Source: an uncultured Gemella sp. (lineage in GTDB: Bacteria > Bacillota > Bacilli > Staphylococcales > Gemellaceae). From it: 10,594 bases of DNA. The notes under the pieces were generated by a model that saw only the letters and a program-made list of their open reading frames with translations, did no database searches and was not told the origin of the DNA. A program made the position numbers and the translations under genes. Of the stretch, positions 6,352 to 10,594 are shown piece after piece. Position 1 is the stretch's first letter. Every line of letters begins with the position of its first letter. The DNA lies in assembly GCA_938038035.1 (NCBI GenBank), contig CALHQV010000016.1, positions 1 to 10,594 on the forward strand. The letters are read 5' to 3'.

Positions 6352-6553
6352 CTAAATGATGTAAGTTTAGAATTTTCAAGGACTGGGTGATGGAATTATT
6401 AAAACGCTCATCAATCGAGCTAAAAAATCTTTGCAGTGAGGGTTTGGAAATTTTATTTAACATTCTTTTATAAGTATCATGAAAACTCTTTAGAAATAAA
6501 TATGAAAATTAAAAATCGCTCATCATTTAGAAAAACAATCAAACATTAAAAAT
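6352..6553 (+). other. Gene-poor spacer between the ATPase module and its terminator
   Basis: No conserved gene is recognisable. The stretch holds a candidate 27-codon ORF, a CGCTCATCA motif repeated at 6405-6413 and 6517-6525 (with a degenerate third form, CACTCATTT, at 6558-6566 in the terminator stem), and a small GCTC/GAGC inverted repeat at 6406-6420. It would be transcribed as the 3' untranslated region of the ATPase mRNA, or as a short RNA of about 250 bases if the downstream repeat copy acts as a promoter. Confidence 0.4.
6390..6473 (+). CDS. Candidate 27-residue small ORF, unrecognised
   Basis: ATG to TAA, coding for a peptide that begins MELLKRSSIELKNLC and ends in a hydrophobic ILFNILL. 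AAGGA (6378-6382) stands 7 bases before the ATG, a plausible ribosome binding site. It lies downstream of the TATAAT-containing repeat copy and upstream of a terminator, so it could form a small transcription unit. I do not recognise the peptide. It may equally be a chance ORF or the remnant of a lost gene; ORFs this short are common by chance in A/T-rich spacers. Confidence 0.2.
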   Translation: MELLKRSSIELKNLCSEGLEILFNILL

Positions 6554-6600
6554 AAAACACTCATTTTAATCGTTTATTTTGATTATTTATGAGTGTTTTT
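6554..6600. terminator. Terminator upstream of the fru operon
   Basis: AAAACACTCAT (6554-6564) pairs with ATGAGTGTTTT (6589-6599). Inside the loop, TAATC and GATTA extend the structure. The stem is followed by T and flanked by A/T, so it may stop transcription from both directions. It closes the ATPase module and insulates fruR. Confidence 0.8.
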
Positions 6601-6612
6601 GCTTGAATTTGA

Positions 6613-6641
6613 TTGAATAGCTATATTATATTAGATATAAT
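6613..6641 (+). promoter_or_regulatory. Sigma-A type promoter of the fru operon with possible operator
   Basis: TTGAAT (6613-6618), a 17-base spacer, and TATAAT (6636-6641). A related TTGAAT sits just upstream at 6603-6608, making a direct repeat TTGAAT-ttga-TTGAAT over the -35 region. This is a reasonable place for FruR to bind, but the operator is a guess. No clear catabolite-responsive (cre) palindrome was seen. Confidence 0.65.
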
Positions 6642-6667
6642 AATCATGGGAGTTAGGAGAGAAGAAA

Positions 6668-7423
6668 ATGTTGAATGAAAGATGGAATAAAATTTTAGAT
6701 TTATTAGATGAAAGAGGTTCGTTGAATCTAAAAGAGTTGATGGAGTATTGTAATGTTTCAGAAGCTACGATAAGACGAGATCTTACGAATCTAGAAGATA
6801 AAAACTTATTATATAGAACACACGGTGGTGCGATGAAACGCTCAGCAGCCCGAGGTAGTGAAGAAAGTGTTGAAGCAAAACGTGCAGACTTCCTACAAGA
6901 AAAAAGAGAAGTTGCGAAGTACATTTGCGATAATATCTTACAATCAGGACAGACGATTTATCTTGATGCGGGGACATCGACATATGAAATGATAGAATAT
7001 CTACGTGATAGAAGAATAACCGTTGTGACGAATTCAACATATCATTTACCGAAACTTATTAATAACAAAATTCACACAATAATATTAGGTGGAACGATAA
7101 AACATTCTACACAAGCTGTCATCGGTTCGGTCGCTATCGAACAACTGAAGAAATACAGCTTCGATATGTGTTTTGTAGGATGCAATGGAATAGATGAAAC
7201 TTTCGGTGTAACAACAGCTGAAGAGAATGAAGCGTTTATCAAAGCTACGGCGTTAAAAAATGGTAAGAGAAAATACATTCTTGCTGATAAATCGAAGTTT
7301 GGTCATAGAAAGTTCCAAAAATTCGCCGAATTAGATGATGTAACCATCGTATCTTATGAAGTTCCAGAAGAATATAAGAAATTTAAAAATATAATAGAAG
7401 TAAAAAATATAAAGGAGGACTAA
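6668..7423 (+). CDS. fruR: DeoR-family transcriptional repressor of the fructose operon
   Basis: A 251-residue DeoR-family regulator of usual family length. The N-terminal winged helix-turn-helix shows the family signature at 30-55, with SEATIRRDLTNLE (31-43) and YRTHGGA (49-55). The C-terminal sugar-phosphate sensor domain shows DAGTST (100-105), VTNS (120-123), GCNGID (171-176), GVTTAEENEA (180-189) and ADKSKFG (206-212). Proteins of this type bind a phosphorylated sugar and release DNA; as the first gene before fruK and fruA, its ligand is most likely fructose-1-phosphate. AGGAGAG lies 6 bases before the ATG. Its stop is only two bases from the fruK start, and the fruK ribosome binding site lies within its last codons, so translation is probably coupled. 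The ligand and operator are inferred from context. Confidence 0.92.
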   Translation: MLNERWNKILDLLDERGSLNLKELMEYCNVSEATIRRDLTNLEDKNLLYRTHGGAMKRSAARGSEESVEAKRADFLQEKREVAKYICDNILQSGQTIYLDAGTSTYEMIEYLRDRRITVVTNSTYHLPKLINNKIHTIILGGTIKHSTQAVIGSVAIEQLKKYSFDMCFVGCNGIDETFGVTTAEENEAFIKATALKNGKRKYILADKSKFGHRKFQKFAELDDVTIVSYEVPEEYKKFKNIIEVKNIKED

Positions 7424-7425
7424 CA

Positions 7426-8343
7426 GTGTATTATACAATTACTTTAAATCCAGCTGTTGATATGCTGACGACGGCGGAAAATTTTGCGCTTGGAAAGTTA
7501 AATAGAACTCAAGAAGCGAAGTACGTAGTAGGTGGAAAAGGTATTAATATCTCTATCTTATTAAACAACGTTGGTGTTGATAGTAAGGCGTGGGGATTTG
7601 TTGCCGGATTCACAGGGTATTTTATAAAATCAGAACTAGATAAACTAGGTGTAAAACATGATTTTGTAGAAACTCGTGGAGCGACTAGAATCAATATGAA
7701 GTTAACTACAGAAACTGAGACTGAAATTAACGGTCAAAGTAGTAGTGTAAACCTAGATAACGTGAGCGACTTCTTTACAAAATTAGAAGTGCTGACGGAA
7801 GAAGATGTGGTATTCTTATCAGGTAATGTTATTGCGGGAATGGGTGTAGAGGATTTTAAAGCTATAGCGAAAAGAGTATCTGCATCAGGAGCTACATTAG
7901 TAGTAGATAGTAATAAAGAATTAGTGTTAGAGACACTTCAGTATAAACCATTCGTAGTTAAGCCGAATGAATTCGAACTTGGAGAAATGTTCGGTGTAAC
8001 TTTAAATAGTATAGAAGAAATCTTACAATACGCTGAGAAATTACAAGAACGTGGAGCGAAAAATGTCCTTGTTTCACGTGGAGCAGACGGAGCTTTACTA
8101 CTAACTGAAGATAAAGAAGTATTCGAAGTAAACGTAGCTAAAGGTAAGATAGTATCGACTGTTGCGGCGGGAGATAGTATGCTTGCGATGTTTGTTGCGA
8201 AATACAATGAGACAAAAGACTACCAAGAAGCTCTGCGCTATGCATCGGCAGCTGGTGGTGCGACATCATTCTCAGTAGGAGTAGGAAGCAAAAAGCTAAT
8301 TGAAGAATTACTACCACAAATCGAAGTTAAGAAATTAAAATAA
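7426..8343 (+). CDS. fruK: 1-phosphofructokinase
   Basis: A 305-residue PfkB-family sugar kinase, the usual length for FruK. It phosphorylates fructose-1-phosphate with ATP to fructose-1,6-bisphosphate in the cytoplasm. The N-terminal ITLNPAVDM (5-13) is typical of the FruK/LacC branch. PfkB signature 1 is seen at VVGGKGINISILLNNVG (34-50), and signature 2 at STVAAGDSMLAMF (244-256), with Asp250 as catalytic base. The usual GAGDS is AAGDS here, a mild change. VVKPNEFELGEMFG (177-190) is another family block. Translation starts at GTG, supported by AAGGAGG 7 bases upstream and by lack of a better ATG. LacC (tagatose-6-phosphate kinase) is similar in sequence, but fruR before it and fruA after it fix the assignment. 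A structured 165-base gap separates it from fruA. Confidence 0.93.
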   Translation: MYYTITLNPAVDMLTTAENFALGKLNRTQEAKYVVGGKGINISILLNNVGVDSKAWGFVAGFTGYFIKSELDKLGVKHDFVETRGATRINMKLTTETETEINGQSSSVNLDNVSDFFTKLEVLTEEDVVFLSGNVIAGMGVEDFKAIAKRVSASGATLVVDSNKELVLETLQYKPFVVKPNEFELGEMFGVTLNSIEEILQYAEKLQERGAKNVLVSRGADGALLLTEDKEVFEVNVAKGKIVSTVAAGDSMLAMFVAKYNETKDYQEALRYASAAGGATSFSVGVGSKKLIEELLPQIEVKKLK

Positions 8344-8448
8344 GGCTTTGATAGATTAACGGTGGGAAAATAAAAAATAGATTCCCAAAATTCGAAGCCG
8401 AAAAATAAAACTTCGATAGGCAATTCTGGGGGACTGACTCAAAAGTCC
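8344..8448 (+). other. Structured spacer between fruK and fruA with competing hairpins
   Basis: Several inverted repeats are packed here: GGCTTTGA (8344-8351) with TCGAAGCC (8392-8399, one G-U pair); nested TGGGAA (8363-8368) with TTCCCA (8382-8387); TCGAAG (8392-8397) with CTTCGA (8411-8416); and GGACT (8431-8435) with AGTCC (8444-8448). The segment 8392-8397 can pair with either side but not both. No strong T-run follows any of them. It could be an mRNA-processing or partial-termination site that sets the FruK:FruA ratio, or a copy of a dispersed intergenic repeat. Confidence 0.45.
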
Positions 8449-8468
8449 TAAATTATTTATAGAAAAAA

Positions 8469-8486
8469 ATATTTCCTCGGAAATAT
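8469..8486. promoter_or_regulatory. Perfect palindrome just before the fruA ribosome binding site
   Basis: ATATTTCC (8469-8476) and GGAAATAT (8479-8486) are exact inverted repeats separated by TC. It ends ten bases before the AAGGAG of fruA. It could be an operator, or an RNA hairpin near the start site; neither is shown. Confidence 0.4.
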
Positions 8487-8508
8487 GTAATTAACAAAGG
8501 AGAAAGAA

Positions 8509-10449
8509 ATGAAATTAACAGATGTTCTAAATTATGACTTAGTTCAATTCGGATTCAGTGCTGCTGATAAAAAAGAAGCTCTGGATAAACTAACAAACAT
8601 GTTAGTGGAAAAAAATATTATCGCTAGTAAAGAAAACTTCTTAAAAGCCTTATTAGCTCGTGAAGCCCAATCAACTACAGGAGTAGGAGAAAATGTAGCT
8701 ATCCCTCACGCTAAAAGTGCAGACTTTGATAAAGCGATGATTGTTTATGCGAAAAGTGACGAAGGTGTAGAGTGGGAAAGTTTTGACGGACAACCTGCCA
8801 AACATATCTTTATGATCTGTGCACCAGACGGTGGAGCAGACGAGCACCTTAAAGCTCTAGCTTCATTGTCACAAGCACTTATGGATGCAGATGTAAAAGC
8901 AGGATTAGATGCAGCTGCAACTAAAGCAGATGTAGAAAAAGTATTCGCAGATTTTGTAGCGAAAACAGAAGCTCCAAAAGAAGAAAAACAGGCAACTCTA
9001 AGTGGAGAAAAACCATACATTATCGCAGTAACAGCTTGTCCAACAGGTATTGCCCACACATTCATGGCTGCGGAAAAAATTAAAGAAACAGCTAAAGCGA
9101 TGGGACTAGATGTTAAAGTAGAAACAAACGGTCAAATCGGTGTAGAAAACAAACTTACAAAAGAAGATATTGAAAGAGCAGCAGGAATCATCGTTGCAGC
9201 CGATAAAAAAGTAGAAGTTGCACGTTTTGATGGACGTCCAACAATTATGACAAAAGTAGCTGACGGAATTAACAAACCAGAAGAACTTATCCAAACAATC
9301 TTAGATGGAAAAGCACCTATCTATAAACATGATGGAGCAGTAGATGCTTCTGAAGATTCTTCAGCAAATGAAAGTATCGGACGTCGTGCTTACAAACACC
9401 TAATGGAAGGTGTAAGTAACATGCTACCATTCGTAGTAGCTGGTGGTATTCTTATCGCATTATCATTTATCTGGGGTATTAAGTCGTTTGATCCGAAAGA
9501 TCCATCTTATAACAAAGTTGCAGAAGTATTATTCTACTTCGGTAAAATTTCATTTAGTATGATGTTACCAATCCTAGCAGGATTCATCGGTCGTTCTATC
9601 GCTGACCGTCCTGGGTTTATCGTAGGTATGATCGGTGGTATTTTAGCAGATCCAAGTATTCTAGGTTTGAAAAGTGATTTATTAGCGTACACTCCTTCAG
9701 GATTCTTAGGAGCATTAGTAGCTGGTTTCTTAGCTGGTGGAATTATCCAAGTGTTAAAAATTGCGTTCAGTTGGATGCCTCGTTCATTAGATGGTATTAA
9801 ACCAATCTTCCTATTCCCTATCTTAGGGTCACTAATCATGGGATTATTAATGATCTTCCTAATCAACGCGCCGATGGCAAGTGTTATGGAAGGATTAAAA
9901 CACTTTATCGAGAGTCTTAACGGAAGCGGTAAATTCATCCTTGGATTCGTAGTAGCTGCGATGATGGCTATCGACATGGGTGGTCCAATTAACAAAGCTG
10001 CTTACGTAACAGGTACGGCTTTACTAACATCTGCAGGTTCAGCAGGAAGTGATGTAATGGCTGCGGTTATGATCGGTGGTATGGTACCTCCATTAGCAAT
10101 CGCAATCTCAGCAACAATTAACAAAAACATCTGGCCAAAAGCACAACGTAGTGGAGCATTAGTAAACTACGTAATGGGATTATCATTTATTACAGAAGGA
10201 GCTATTCCGTTCGCAGCAAGTAACCCAGCGCGTGTTATCCCACCATTATTTATCTCAAGTGGTATCGCTGGAGCTCTAAGTATGACTTTTGGTGCTGTAT
10301 CAAAAGCCCCTCACGGAGGAATCTTCGCTATCGCAGCAGGTGCAGTAAGTAATCCGCTTATGTATATATTAGCTTTAGTGATCGGAGCAGTATTAGGTGC
10401 ATTACTATTAATCGCATCATTAAGCTTTGGTAAAAAGATAGAAGATTAA
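8509..10449 (+). CDS. fruA: PTS fructose-specific EIIABC component
   Basis: A 646-residue fusion that imports fructose across the membrane and delivers it as fructose-1-phosphate, taking phosphate from HPr. Domain order is A-B-C. EIIA, about 1-150, has the phospho-histidine in VAIPHAKS (His67). A charged linker follows at 151-167. EIIB, about 168-270, has the phospho-cysteine in AVTACPTGIAHTFMAAE (Cys177). A second linker runs 271-290. EIIC, about 291-646, is the multi-helix membrane channel with EGVSNMLPFVVAGGILIA, AIDMGGPINKAAY and GAVSKAPHGGIFAI motifs. All three domains are intact and the length matches FruA of Bacilli, so one protein supplies the whole enzyme II. AAGGAG stands 6 bases before the ATG. 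It is the last gene of fruR-fruK-fruA. Mannose-type subfamily members are an alternative, but the gene context points to fructose. Confidence 0.95.
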   Translation: MKLTDVLNYDLVQFGFSAADKKEALDKLTNMLVEKNIIASKENFLKALLAREAQSTTGVGENVAIPHAKSADFDKAMIVYAKSDEGVEWESFDGQPAKHIFMICAPDGGADEHLKALASLSQALMDADVKAGLDAAATKADVEKVFADFVAKTEAPKEEKQATLSGEKPYIIAVTACPTGIAHTFMAAEKIKETAKAMGLDVKVETNGQIGVENKLTKEDIERAAGIIVAADKKVEVARFDGRPTIMTKVADGINKPEELIQTILDGKAPIYKHDGAVDASEDSSANESIGRRAYKHLMEGVSNMLPFVVAGGILIALSFIWGIKSFDPKDPSYNKVAEVLFYFGKISFSMMLPILAGFIGRSIADRPGFIVGMIGGILADPSILGLKSDLLAYTPSGFLGALVAGFLAGGIIQVLKIAFSWMPRSLDGIKPIFLFPILGSLIMGLLMIFLINAPMASVMEGLKHFIESLNGSGKFILGFVVAAMMAIDMGGPINKAAYVTGTALLTSAGSAGSDVMAAVMIGGMVPPLAIAISATINKNIWPKAQRSGALVNYVMGLSFITEGAIPFAASNPARVIPPLFISSGIAGALSMTFGAVSKAPHGGIFAIAAGAVSNPLMYILALVIGAVLGALLLIASLSFGKKIED

Positions 10450-10594
10450 TACGTTAAATATTTTATTTACAAAAATCTATATAAAGTAGATTATAAGGAT
10501 TCTGATTTTCTTTGCAGAGGAAATTTCAATTATATTTTCCTATTGGTGAGGAGTCGTAAAGACAAATAAGGATAAAAAATAAAATCATAAAGAC

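Noticed and set aside
6352..6667. Riboswitch or T-box leader ahead of the fru operon
   Set aside because: A terminator at 6554-6600 precedes the fruR promoter, and the fruR leader itself is only about 20 bases long, so there is no room for a leader element.
8238..8423. Minus-strand open frame across the 3' end of fruK and the spacer
   Set aside because: No ribosome binding site or recognised domain, and it overlaps a confident gene for a third of its length or more.
10474..10541. Weak hairpins after fruA (AATCTA/TAGATT at 10474-10492 and AGGAAA/TTTCCT at 10518-10541) as operon terminator
   Set aside because: Stems of six A/T-rich pairs without a following T-run. The terminator of the fru operon, if present, may lie beyond the window.

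Overview
The window reads as chromosomal DNA of a low-GC Gram-positive bacterium (Bacillota). Genes have strong AGGAGG-type ribosome binding sites, textbook TTGACA/TATAAT promoters with 17-base spacers, A/T-rich codon choice and U-tailed hairpin terminators. The gene set (FMN-type enoyl-ACP reductase FabK, a fruR-fruK-fruA fructose operon, a DUF805 protein with a Q/G/P repeat tail) fits Bacilli. Gemella or a close relative is my best guess, but this is inference and not proven by the sequence. All real genes are on the + strand.

Layout. (1) Bases 1-957: the 3' part of a polytopic membrane protein of the nucleoside-recognition (Gate) type, closed by a terminator. (2) 1078-3191: a promoter, a YeiH/UPF0324-family membrane protein whose true start is 1156, then fabK, then a strong terminator. 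(3) 3232-4773: a palindrome and promoter, then a DUF805 membrane protein with a long tail holding eight perfect-length 39-base tandem repeats, then a terminator. (4) 4818-6600: a stand-alone archaeal-type P-loop ATPase with a C-terminal DUF234 / PD-(D/E)XK-like domain. It is bracketed by two copies (41 of 43 bases identical) of a palindromic repeat. The upstream copy overlaps the -10 box of the gene, and the downstream copy begins at its stop codon. About 200 bases of possible small-RNA or small-ORF sequence follow, then a terminator. (5) 6613-10449: the fructose operon fruR (DeoR repressor), fruK (1-phosphofructokinase) and fruA (PTS EIIABC). The fruK-fruA gap of 165 bases is rich in inverted repeats, some of them mutually exclusive.

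How the genes work together. FruA imports fructose as fructose-1-phosphate, FruK converts it to fructose-1,6-bisphosphate, and FruR, encoded first, presumably senses the sugar phosphate and represses its own operon. FabK supplies the last reductive step of fatty-acid elongation; its placement behind a putative anion exporter looks incidental. The most interesting part is the repeat-bracketed ATPase module, which looks like a discrete accessory cassette set between housekeeping units.
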